Of a stretch of DNA of 38,498 nt, positions 1 through 6,812 are shown piece after piece (within the stretch, counting starts at the first letter, position 1; every line of letters begins with the position of its first letter). Where the stretch lies: positions 1 through 38,498 of the forward strand of contig JAYQOY010000012.1 in the NCBI GenBank assembly GCA_038145075.1, read 5' to 3'. Source of the stretch: TMED14 sp038145075 (lineage in GTDB: Bacteria > Bacteroidota > Bacteroidia > Flavobacteriales > Schleiferiaceae). The notes below the pieces were generated by a model. It had not been told where the DNA came from, searched no databases, and saw nothing but the letters and a program-made list of their open reading frames with translations. The position numbers and the translations under genes are program-made.

Positions 1-1
1 C

Positions 2-397
2 TGCAAGGACTTGACCATCGAAGGCCCCACGGTCCTGAACGCCGGTCCTGTGGAGCATCTCTGCTCGATGATACATGGAGTGCGCAATGGATCCGCCCCG
101 GAGGAAATTGCGGCTGCCCTGCATCCAACCCCTGCCGTGGGCGGATTGCCCCGCGCTCAGGCGGCGACGTTTATTCGTCAGCGGGAGGGTTACGATAGAC
201 GCTTTTACTCGGGCTACTTTGGGTGGTCGGAGGACCAGCGTTCGGCCTTCTATGTGAACCTGCGTTGCCTCGAATGGGGCCAAGACGGCATGCTCTGCTA
301 TGCGGGCGGGGGCATCACCTCCAAAAGTGATCCGCACCAAGAATGGCTCGAGACCGAACAAAAACTCAAGACGCTGGAACGCGTTATTTTCGGATAA
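2..397 (+). CDS. menF: Isochorismate synthase, C-terminal part (5' end outside window)
   Basis: Chorismate-binding enzyme that isomerises chorismate to isochorismate, the first committed step of menaquinone synthesis. Only the last 131 residues lie in the window; the frame is open to the left edge, so the gene begins outside. Family signatures are visible: LHPTPAVGG, then a Y-x-G-x-x-G segment (YSGYFGW), and a C-terminal YAGGGI...EWLETEQK stretch that is typical of the chorismate-binding fold (shared by MenF, EntC, TrpE, PabB). The choice of isochorismate synthase over anthranilate or aminodeoxychorismate synthase rests on the five men genes that follow directly. The stop codon overlaps the menD start by one base (TAATG), so translation is probably coupled. 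Confidence 0.88.
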   Translation, partial: CKDLTIEGPTVLNAGPVEHLCSMIHGVRNGSAPEEIAAALHPTPAVGGLPRAQAATFIRQREGYDRRFYSGYFGWSEDQRSAFYVNLRCLEWGQDGMLCYAGGGITSKSDPHQEWLETEQKLKTLERVIFG

Positions 398-1992
398 TGG
401 CAGACGCGTTTCAACCTCTCGCTGCGCTCGTCGCGCATGCCCTACGCGGTCTGTCGCCCGCGCTCACTGTCTATTCTCCAGGCTCTCGCAATGCCCCGCT
501 GATGGAGGCCTTGACGGCGCTGGGACAGCCGAGCACCACCGCCTTGGACGAACGCGCAGCCGCCCACATCGCCTTGGGCGCCGCGATAGCCAGCGGCCAA
601 CCGGCGGCCGCCGTCTGTACCTCCGGAACGGCCGGTTTGAACTATGCACCGGCGGTGGCGGAAGCCTTTTACCAGCGCGTCCCGCTCCTAGTCATTACGG
701 CGGATCGCCCAGCGCATTTGATTGACAACGGGCACGGCCAAAGCATTCGGCAGCAGGCCATATACGAGGGGCATTTGCGCGGTCAAGCATTGTTGGACCC
801 TTCGCAGCCCCTACAGGCGCAATGGGCCGTGCTCACGCAGGCCTTGGATGGCCTCGCATATGGCCCCGTGCACGTCAATGTTCCGCTGGCTGAGCCCTTG
901 TATGGCCGCCCCAGCTTGCCGGAAGGCCTGGTACTTCCCGATTGGACCCTGCGTGCACCGGAGGCCCTTGAATTGATCGTCCCCGAGTGGATCAAGGAGG
1001 CTCACCGCCCCTTGCTCATCCTGGGGCAGTGGAATCCCGCCTGGGGCTCACCGCAACGCGCTGTGAACCAGCTCAAGCAGAAAGGCTGGTTGGTGGCTGC
1101 GGAACAGCTCAGCCAATTGGAGCCGGGCAGTGCGATCCACCTGGAAGACGCCTGGGAGCACGCGCCCGCGGCCCGGGTCGACGTGGTCGTCACCCTAGGC
1201 GGTGCCTGGATTGCCAAGCAGTCTAAGAAGAAATTAGCGGGTACCCCCCATTGGCACATCGGACCCTGTGCGCCGCATCCGGACCTTTTTGGCAGCTTAA
1301 AAGAAGCCACGGACATGCTTCCCTTGGCGGGCTTGCAAGCTTTGGCGGCTATTTCGCCCAGCTACGAAGCAGACTGGGCGCGCATTTGGCGCCAACGGAT
1401 TGCCTACAGTCCGGAAGGATGGAGTGATTTGTGGGTCCACGAACAGGTGGCTTCGCAAACCCCTTCGGGTACCCAGGTTCACTGGGCCAACTCCACATCC
1501 GTGCGCTACGGCGTGCATACCTGGGCTCATGGCGGCTGGAAAGGGAACTACCGCCATTATAGCAACCGGGGCGCAAGCGGCATTGACGGTTGCAGTTCGA
1601 CAGCGCTCGGTGCGGCATTCATTTCTCAAAAGCCCACCCTCTTGCTGACGGGGGAACTCGCCTTTTTCTACGATGCCAATGCCTGGTTGACGGCGCACCT
1701 GCCAGAGGGACTCAAGGTCATCGTCTTCAACAATGGGGGTGGAAATATTTTCCGTTGGATAGAAGGGCCCAAGCAGTCGACACTTTTGGACAGCCATTTC
1801 ACATGGGCGCACCAGCGAACTTGTGAACATCTCGCGGCGCATGCGGGTTTGAATTACAGCCGAGCGGCATCGCAAGAGGAGTGGAGTCAGGTTTGGCCCG
1901 CTTTCTTGGCTCAAAAAGGCCCCGCACTCCTAGAGGTGTTGACCGATTCGGCTGCCTCAGAAATCGCATGGAAAGCACGCTTTCAACCTTAA
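397..1992 (+). CDS. menD: SEPHCHC synthase (2-succinyl-5-enolpyruvyl-6-hydroxy-3-cyclohexene-1-carboxylate synthase)
   Basis: Thiamine diphosphate (ThDP)-dependent enzyme that joins 2-oxoglutarate-derived succinic semialdehyde to isochorismate. The N-terminal pyrimidine-binding domain shows SPGSRNAPL, DERAAAHIALG with its catalytic Glu, and CTSGTAGLNYAPAV. The C-terminal ThDP domain shows GIDGCSSTALGAAF, LLLTGELAFFYDANAWL and the metal-binding FNNGGGNIF segment. The start at 397 gives MADAFQPLAAL, which aligns with the usual MenD N-terminus and overlaps the menF stop; an in-frame ATG at 343 would add 18 residues inside menF and is rejected. At 531 residues it is near the lower end for the family. 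Confidence 0.95.
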   Translation: MADAFQPLAALVAHALRGLSPALTVYSPGSRNAPLMEALTALGQPSTTALDERAAAHIALGAAIASGQPAAAVCTSGTAGLNYAPAVAEAFYQRVPLLVITADRPAHLIDNGHGQSIRQQAIYEGHLRGQALLDPSQPLQAQWAVLTQALDGLAYGPVHVNVPLAEPLYGRPSLPEGLVLPDWTLRAPEALELIVPEWIKEAHRPLLILGQWNPAWGSPQRAVNQLKQKGWLVAAEQLSQLEPGSAIHLEDAWEHAPAARVDVVVTLGGAWIAKQSKKKLAGTPHWHIGPCAPHPDLFGSLKEATDMLPLAGLQALAAISPSYEADWARIWRQRIAYSPEGWSDLWVHEQVASQTPSGTQVHWANSTSVRYGVHTWAHGGWKGNYRHYSNRGASGIDGCSSTALGAAFISQKPTLLLTGELAFFYDANAWLTAHLPEGLKVIVFNNGGGNIFRWIEGPKQSTLLDSHFTWAHQRTCEHLAAHAGLNYSRAASQEEWSQVWPAFLAQKGPALLEVLTDSAASEIAWKARFQP

Positions 1993-2002
1993 TTTTGCCC
2001 AC

Positions 2003-2824
2003 ATGAGTCATGTTACTTGGACGGAGATCAAAGCCTACTCCGACATTCGATTTGAATTTTACAACGGCATTGCCAAAATCACGATCAACCGCCCGGAGGT
2101 CTACAACGCCTTCCGTCCGGAGACCAATATCCAGATGATCGAAGCGTTCGACGTCTGCCGCGAGCGGTCGGACATCCGCGTGGTCGTTCTCACGGGAGAA
2201 GGGGAGAAAGCCTTCTGCAGCGGCGGAGATCAAAATGTGAAAGGCGTTGGCGGCTACGTCGGTGAAGATGGGGTGCCCCGTTTGAACGTGTTGGACCTGC
2301 ACAAGCGCATCCGCGAAATTCCCAAGCCCGTCGTGGCTATGGTGAACGGCTATGCCATCGGTGGGGGGCACGTGCTGCACGTCGTTTGTGACTTGACGAT
2401 TGCTTCGGACAATGCACGCTTTGGCCAGACCGGACCCAAGGTGGGCAGCTTTGATGCCGGATTTGGCAGCAGCTATTTGGCCCGTCACGTAGGCCAAAAG
2501 AAGGCCCGCGAAATTTGGTTCCTCTGTCAGCAGTACACCGCCAAAGAAGCAGAAGACATGGGCATGGTCAACAAGGTGGTGCCTTTGGCGGACCTGGAAG
2601 CGACCACGGTGGAATGGTGCGAAATCATGATGAAGCGCTCGCCCATGGCTCTGCGTATGCTCAAGCGCGGCCTGAACGCGGAACTTGACGGCCAGCGCGG
2701 CTTGATGGAGTTTGCGGGAGATGCGACCTTGATGTACTACTTGATGGACGAGGCCCAAGAGGGCAAGCGTGCCTTCCTGGAAAAGCGCGATCCGGACTTT
2801 AGCAAATTCCCCATCTTCCCTTGA
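2003..2824 (+). CDS. menB: 1,4-dihydroxy-2-naphthoyl-CoA synthase
   Basis: Crotonase-fold enzyme that cyclises o-succinylbenzoyl-CoA to 1,4-dihydroxy-2-naphthoyl-CoA. The sequence (273 aa, usual length) has the oxyanion-hole segments EKAFCSGGDQ and NGYAIGGGHVLHVVCDLTIAS, followed by the MenB-typical FGQTGPKVGSFDAGFG and ARHVGQKKAREIWFLC. These distinguish it from general enoyl-CoA hydratases. It starts 10 bp after menD, and its stop overlaps the TTG start of menA by four bases, which fits translational coupling in the men operon. Confidence 0.95.
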   Translation: MSHVTWTEIKAYSDIRFEFYNGIAKITINRPEVYNAFRPETNIQMIEAFDVCRERSDIRVVVLTGEGEKAFCSGGDQNVKGVGGYVGEDGVPRLNVLDLHKRIREIPKPVVAMVNGYAIGGGHVLHVVCDLTIASDNARFGQTGPKVGSFDAGFGSSYLARHVGQKKAREIWFLCQQYTAKEAEDMGMVNKVVPLADLEATTVEWCEIMMKRSPMALRMLKRGLNAELDGQRGLMEFAGDATLMYYLMDEAQEGKRAFLEKRDPDFSKFPIFP

Positions 2825-3762
2825 GCCTGAACCATTGGGTATCAGCGGCGCGTCCGCGCACCCTTCCTCTGGCGTTGGCGTGCATCGCCTTGGGCAGTCT
2901 TTTAGCGGCAGACCGCGGCTTTTTTGACGGCTGGTTGACCCTTTGGATGGTCTTGACGGCGGCCTCCTACCAACTGCTTTCCAACTTAGCGAACGACTTG
3001 GGCGATTTCCGGTCCGGGGCCGATGCGCACCGAACCGCTTCCGAAGGGGTAGAAGCCCGCGCCGTAGCGAGTGGTCTGATTCAAGAGACCCAAATGCAAC
3101 GCGCCGTAAATGTCCTCACCGTTTTGGCCCTTGGCTTCACCGCTTTGACTTCCTGGTGGGGCACGAGTCAGCTGGGATGGCCTTTCACGGCTGCTTTCCT
3201 GTCCTTGGGAGCTCTGGCCACCATGGCAGCTCGCGGCTACACCATGGGCTGGGCCTATGGCTATAAAGGCCTGGGCGATCTGTTTGTCATCGTGTTTTTT
3301 GGACCCGTGGGGGTGGCAGGCAGCTTCTTCCTGCAGACCCAAACGTGGGACGCGCTGATGATTCTACCAGGCCTGTCCGTGGGATTCTTGGCTGCCGCGG
3401 TGCTCAATCTCAACAACATGCGCGACATCGAAACCGACCGCGCCGCAGGCAAACGCACCTTGGCGATGCGCATGGGGCTCCCCGTGGCTAAACTCTACCA
3501 GACGATTTTGGTCGTTGAAGCCTACACCGCCACCACCGTTTTCATCTTCTTACAAGCCGAGGTGACCTGCTCGCGCAGCTTCCTCTATGCCGCCACGCTG
3601 CCCTTGCTGGGGGAGGGGGTCTACAAAACGTGGAAAGCCAAAACTCCCGCCCAGCTGGACGCTCTATTGAAGCCCACCGCCCTGCAAACCGTGCTCTTTG
3701 CGCTCCTGCTCGGGGTAGGCCTGCTTATCGACGCTAACCAATGCGGTAAGCCGCTGTTTTAG
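2821..3762 (+). CDS. menA: 1,4-dihydroxy-2-naphthoate polyprenyltransferase
   Basis: Integral membrane UbiA-family prenyltransferase that attaches the polyprenyl chain to dihydroxynaphthoate, giving demethylmenaquinone. Both Asp-rich diphosphate-binding motifs are present: NLANDLGDFRSGAD near residues 55-70 and LNNMRDIETDRAAGKRTLA around 197-215. Hydrophobic segments run along the whole 313 residues. The start is a TTG at 2821 giving SLNHWVSAARPRTLPLA, the expected N-terminus, with the WxxAaRPxTLP-like opening. No ATG occurs in frame near this point, and the four-base overlap with the menB stop supports TTG. Confidence 0.94.
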   Translation: MSLNHWVSAARPRTLPLALACIALGSLLAADRGFFDGWLTLWMVLTAASYQLLSNLANDLGDFRSGADAHRTASEGVEARAVASGLIQETQMQRAVNVLTVLALGFTALTSWWGTSQLGWPFTAAFLSLGALATMAARGYTMGWAYGYKGLGDLFVIVFFGPVGVAGSFFLQTQTWDALMILPGLSVGFLAAAVLNLNNMRDIETDRAAGKRTLAMRMGLPVAKLYQTILVVEAYTATTVFIFLQAEVTCSRSFLYAATLPLLGEGVYKTWKAKTPAQLDALLKPTALQTVLFALLLGVGLLIDANQCGKPLF

Positions 3763-3763
3763 G

Positions 3764-4819
3764 ATGACGGCGCGCTTTTGGTCCTACACCTACCAGTTTA
3801 AGCGCCCTGCAGGCACCTCGCGGGGGGTCATGCACGATAAACCCGCCTACTTTCTGGAGGTCACCGTCGATGGGGCCATGGGCCAAGGCGAATGCGGCCT
3901 GTTGCCCGGCTTATCCGTGGACGACCGCCCGGAGTATGCGGACCAGCTTCAAGCGCTTTGCAACTTTCTGAATGCCTCCGGGGACGCGGCATGGCGCGAA
4001 TGGGCAGCGCATGGATTGCCCCATGACCTCTGGTGTCCCTGGCTCGACTGGCCGAGCATCCTCTTCGCCTGGGAGCAAGCCTTGCGCTCCTGGGCCCACG
4101 CCGCGGCAGGAGGGGATGGCAAGCGCCTGTTTGACACAGCATTTTCACGCGGGGAGTGTGGAATCCCCATCAACGGCCTGCTGTGGATGGGCGACCGCTG
4201 CTACTTAAGCGAACAATCGGAAGTACGCATCCAAGAAGGCTTTGACTGCATCAAAATGAAAATTGGGGCCCTCGCCCTGGATCAAGAACGCGCCATCCTA
4301 ACGGATTTGCGCCATTTGCGCCCCGAATTGCAACTCCGCGTCGATGCCAACGGCGCCTTCTCCGCCGACGAAGCGCTGGCCGTCATGGAAGAGCTCCTGG
4401 CCTATGATCTGCACAGCGTGGAGCAACCGTGTCCCGCTTCTGACCGGGATGGCCTGGCCCGTGTAGCCGCCCAAGGGGCCATACCGACCGCGCTCGATGA
4501 AAGCCTTATTGGAGTGACAGATCCCTCGGAACGCGATGGCTTGTTGGATCAAATACGCCCCCAGTACATCGTGTTAAAGCCTTCCTTGTTGGGCGGTTTC
4601 CGAAGCTCCGAAGATTGGATTCAACGCGCCGAGGCCCGCGGCATTGGCTGGTGGATTACCTCCGCGCTGGAGGGCTCGGTGGGGCTTTCGGCCATAGCGC
4701 AGTGGGCGTCGAGCTTGCCCCATTTGGACGGGTACCAAGGCTTGGGCACCGGCAGTTTGTACACGAACAATCTTCCGGCCCGAACGGAAGTCAAAGCCGG
4801 CCAGCTATGGATGCGCTAA
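3764..4819 (+). CDS. menC: o-Succinylbenzoate synthase
   Basis: Enolase-superfamily dehydratase that converts SHCHC to o-succinylbenzoate in menaquinone synthesis. All key residues can be placed in the 351-residue protein: the K-x-K pair at K164/K166 (IKMKIG), metal ligands D194 (LRVDANGAF), E220 (SVEQPCP) and D245 (ALDESLIG), and the second general acid/base K272 (IVLKPSLLGG). The start follows the menA stop by one base. The gene overlaps menE by 13 bp in another frame. Confidence 0.94.
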   Translation: MTARFWSYTYQFKRPAGTSRGVMHDKPAYFLEVTVDGAMGQGECGLLPGLSVDDRPEYADQLQALCNFLNASGDAAWREWAAHGLPHDLWCPWLDWPSILFAWEQALRSWAHAAAGGDGKRLFDTAFSRGECGIPINGLLWMGDRCYLSEQSEVRIQEGFDCIKMKIGALALDQERAILTDLRHLRPELQLRVDANGAFSADEALAVMEELLAYDLHSVEQPCPASDRDGLARVAAQGAIPTALDESLIGVTDPSERDGLLDQIRPQYIVLKPSLLGGFRSSEDWIQRAEARGIGWWITSALEGSVGLSAIAQWASSLPHLDGYQGLGTGSLYTNNLPARTEVKAGQLWMR

Positions 4820-5787
4820 GCCGCCTCATTTTTGATCCGGCCTGCTCTGCTGAGCGCAAGGATTCCGTCCTCGCCGCCGCCCAGGACTGGCTTGCCGGTG
4901 AAGATGAACTCACCCTCTTTACCAGTGGAAGCACGGGCAGTCCCAAAACCTGGACCGTCCAACGCAGCCATGTGCTCGAAAGCATCCATGCCACAGCGCG
5001 AGCCTTTGCCCTCGGCCCAAACACCCGCAGCGCCTTGGCCATGGACGTGGCCGGTACCGGCGGCCGCCTCATGCTTTGGCGTGCCCTGGAACTCGGCATG
5101 CCCCTCCAAGTTCTTCCCGTCGGCCGGCACTTGACCTGGGAGGGACCCCTGGATTTTCTCGCCTTGGTGCCCCAACAAGCCCTATCCCTTTCTGCTGAAC
5201 AAGCCGCACAAGTGGGCACCCTCCTCCTCGGTGGCGCCCCCGTCAGCCCCCACGAAGAAGGGCAGTTGCTCAAATTATTTTCATCCGTGTACCACGGATT
5301 TGGCATGACCGAAACCCTCAGCCACATCGCCCTGCGTCTCTTGGGTACAGCTCCACACTACACCTGCCTCCCTGGGGTGTCCGTTACGCTGGATCAAGGC
5401 GCCCTCGTTATAGACGCTCCCCATCGCGGCGTGCATCTTCTCCGAACAACAGACGCGGCTGACGTTCACAATCCAAGCAGCTTTACCTGGCTGGGCCGTC
5501 TGGACGGCGCCATTCTCTCCGGGGGCAAGAAAATATTCCCTGAATCCATCGACCAAGCCATCGCCGCAGCCTACCCCGAACACCCAACGGGATTTGCAGG
5601 ATCTATTCCCGATCCCGAATGGGGAGAAGCCCTCGTTTGGTATTCCCTGCCCCTTTCAGATGCCGAACGCCACCTTCTGCTCCAAGCCTTCCAAACGCTC
5701 GAATCCTGGCAGCGCCCCAAGCGCATCCTCGAGGGAGAGCTCCCGCTGACGGCTAGTGGGAAGTGGAGGAGGGAGCTAGGGAGCTAG
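4807..5787 (+). CDS. menE: o-Succinylbenzoate--CoA ligase (short form)
   Basis: Acyl-adenylate-forming enzyme that activates o-succinylbenzoate with ATP and CoA, which provides the substrate of MenB. The ATP-binding loop TSGSTGSPK is at residues 39-47; GFGMTETLSHIAL (A5-like), WLGRLDGAILSGGKKIFP (A8-like hinge) and the terminal LPLTASGKW with the catalytic Lys (A10) follow. At 326 residues it is much shorter than the 450-490 of proteobacterial or Bacillus MenE: the N-terminal part before the P-loop is nearly absent, as is common in Bacteroidota homologues. The start at 4807 (MDALSRLIF) lies inside the menC 3' end; the longer open frame from 4615 only reads through menC. Confidence 0.92.
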   Translation: MDALSRLIFDPACSAERKDSVLAAAQDWLAGEDELTLFTSGSTGSPKTWTVQRSHVLESIHATARAFALGPNTRSALAMDVAGTGGRLMLWRALELGMPLQVLPVGRHLTWEGPLDFLALVPQQALSLSAEQAAQVGTLLLGGAPVSPHEEGQLLKLFSSVYHGFGMTETLSHIALRLLGTAPHYTCLPGVSVTLDQGALVIDAPHRGVHLLRTTDAADVHNPSSFTWLGRLDGAILSGGKKIFPESIDQAIAAAYPEHPTGFAGSIPDPEWGEALVWYSLPLSDAERHLLLQAFQTLESWQRPKRILEGELPLTASGKWRRELGS

Positions 5788-5870
5788 GAGGCTAGGGAGC
5801 GCCTTCGGCGCGCTAGGGAACTCGGGCTTCGCCCTCGCGCTAGGGAGCTAGGGGGCGCCTTCGGCGCGAA
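5771..5870 (+). repeat. GGGAGCTAG-type repeats with embedded UUCG hairpins
   Basis: Directly after menE the sequence turns into near-repeats of GGGAGCTAGG interrupted by perfect small hairpins: GCGCCTTCGGCGC at 5799-5811 and again at 5855-5867, and GGGCTTCGCCC at 5824-5834. Each has a stable TTCG or TTC loop. These may terminate the men operon, although no T-run follows. The composition is unlike the neighbouring genes and resembles intergenic repeat families. Confidence 0.75.
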
Positions 5871-6031
5871 CCTTCACGCTATCCAACCACGCCAAACAAA
5901 CCAACAAACTACCGTGCCAACCTGCGGCGTAAAGCGCCCTTCAACCCTTCAACCAAAAAGAAAAGAGCCCAAGAATCAAAGGGCATCCACCCTTCAACTC
6001 TTGAACTCTTAAACACTTTTGCCAAAAAGCT

Positions 6032-6071
6032 CTCTAGCCCTCTAGCCCTCTAGCCCTCTAGCCCTCTAGCC
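6032..6071 (+). repeat. Tandem CTCTAGCC array (5 x 8 bp)
   Basis: Five perfect head-to-tail copies of the octamer CTCTAGCC lie between menE and the transaldolase gene, just beyond that gene's stop. The unit is close to the reverse complement of the GGGAGCTAG-like unit at 5771-5870, so the two arrays could pair across about 200 bp. Between them (5871-6031) is C/A-rich low-complexity sequence with repeated CCCTTCAAC-like strings and no convincing gene. Confidence 0.85.
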
Positions 6072-6097
6072 AGGCGAGGGCGTAGCCCGAGCCTTCC

Positions 6098-6754
6098 TTA
6101 GCTATTCGCCTTCTTGTGGTCCGCCAAGAACTTCTCCAGACCGATGTCGGTCAAGGGGTGTTTGAGCAGGGCGTTGATGGCGCTGAGGGGGCCGGTCATC
6201 ACGTCGGCGCCAATTTCGGCACACTGCAAGATGTGCATCGGATGGCGAACGGAAGCGGCTAGAATTTCGGTCTCAAAACCGTAGTTGTCATAAATCACGC
6301 GGATGGACTCGATGAGGTCCATACCGTCGGTGGAGATGTCGTCCAAACGGCCGATGAAGGGCGATACGTAGGTGGCTCCTGCCTTGGCAGCAATCAGGGC
6401 TTGACCCGCAGAGAATACGAGGGTACAGTTGGTTTTGATGCCCTGGTCGCTGAAGTAGCGGATAGCCTTCACACCTTCCTTGATCATGGGAACTTTAACG
6501 ACAATTTTGGGGTCCAACGCGGCGAGGGCGAGGCCTTCACGCACCATGCCTTCAAAGTCCGTAGAGATCACTTCAGCGCTGACGTCACCGTCCACGATGT
6601 CGCAGATGGCTTGGTAGTGCTTGAGCACGTTTTCTTGGCCCGTGATGCCTTCTTTGGCCATCAAGGAAGGGTTGGTGGTGACGCCGTCCAAGATGCCCAT
6701 GTCTTGTGCTTCTTGAATTTCGGCGAGGTTGGCGGTGTCGATAAAGAATTTCAT
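6098..6754 (-). CDS. tal: Transaldolase / fructose-6-phosphate aldolase family protein
   Basis: Small single-domain TIM-barrel transaldolase (218 aa, the usual length of the TalC/FSA-like subfamily). It acts in the non-oxidative pentose phosphate pathway, moving a dihydroxyacetone unit between sugar phosphates. Visible signatures are FFIDTAN at the N-terminus, DGVTTNPSL, the Schiff-base lysine segment KIVVKVPM, TNCTLVFS and YVSPFIGRLDD. The start at 6754 gives MKFFIDTANL, the canonical N-terminus; the longer reading from 6790 adds 12 residues that do not fit the family. It is divergent from the E1 gene with 58 bp between starts. Whether it is a true transaldolase or an F6P aldolase cannot be told from sequence alone. 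Confidence 0.9.
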   Translation of the reverse strand: MKFFIDTANLAEIQEAQDMGILDGVTTNPSLMAKEGITGQENVLKHYQAICDIVDGDVSAEVISTDFEGMVREGLALAALDPKIVVKVPMIKEGVKAIRYFSDQGIKTNCTLVFSAGQALIAAKAGATYVSPFIGRLDDISTDGMDLIESIRVIYDNYGFETEILAASVRHPMHILQCAEIGADVMTGPLSAINALLKHPLTDIGLEKFLADHKKANS

Positions 6755-6799
6755 CGGAAGAATGTGGTTTTTTGTGGGATTCGGGAACAAAGGTCACCC

Positions 6800-6807
6800 T
6801 ATTTTTG
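6800..6807 (+). promoter_or_regulatory. Possible Bacteroidota -7 box (TATTTTTG)
   Basis: TATTTTTG matches the Bacteroidota -7 consensus TAnnTTTG and lies 5 bp before the E1 start codon at 6813. A TTTG at 6771-6774 could be the -33 element, but the 25-bp spacing is long. If real, the mRNA would have almost no leader. Confidence 0.35.
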
Positions 6808-6812
6808 TAAAC

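Noticed and set aside
343..396. Upstream ATG for menD
   Set aside because: It is inside menF coding sequence; the family N-terminus and the TAATG junction support 397.
1799..2758. Long minus-strand frame opposite menB
   Set aside because: It mirrors the highly conserved menB codons; no domain, and it would overlap two certain genes.
4615..4806. Longer menE start
   Set aside because: The extra 64 codons lie within menC in another frame and do not resemble MenE; MDALSRLIF at 4807 is the natural start.
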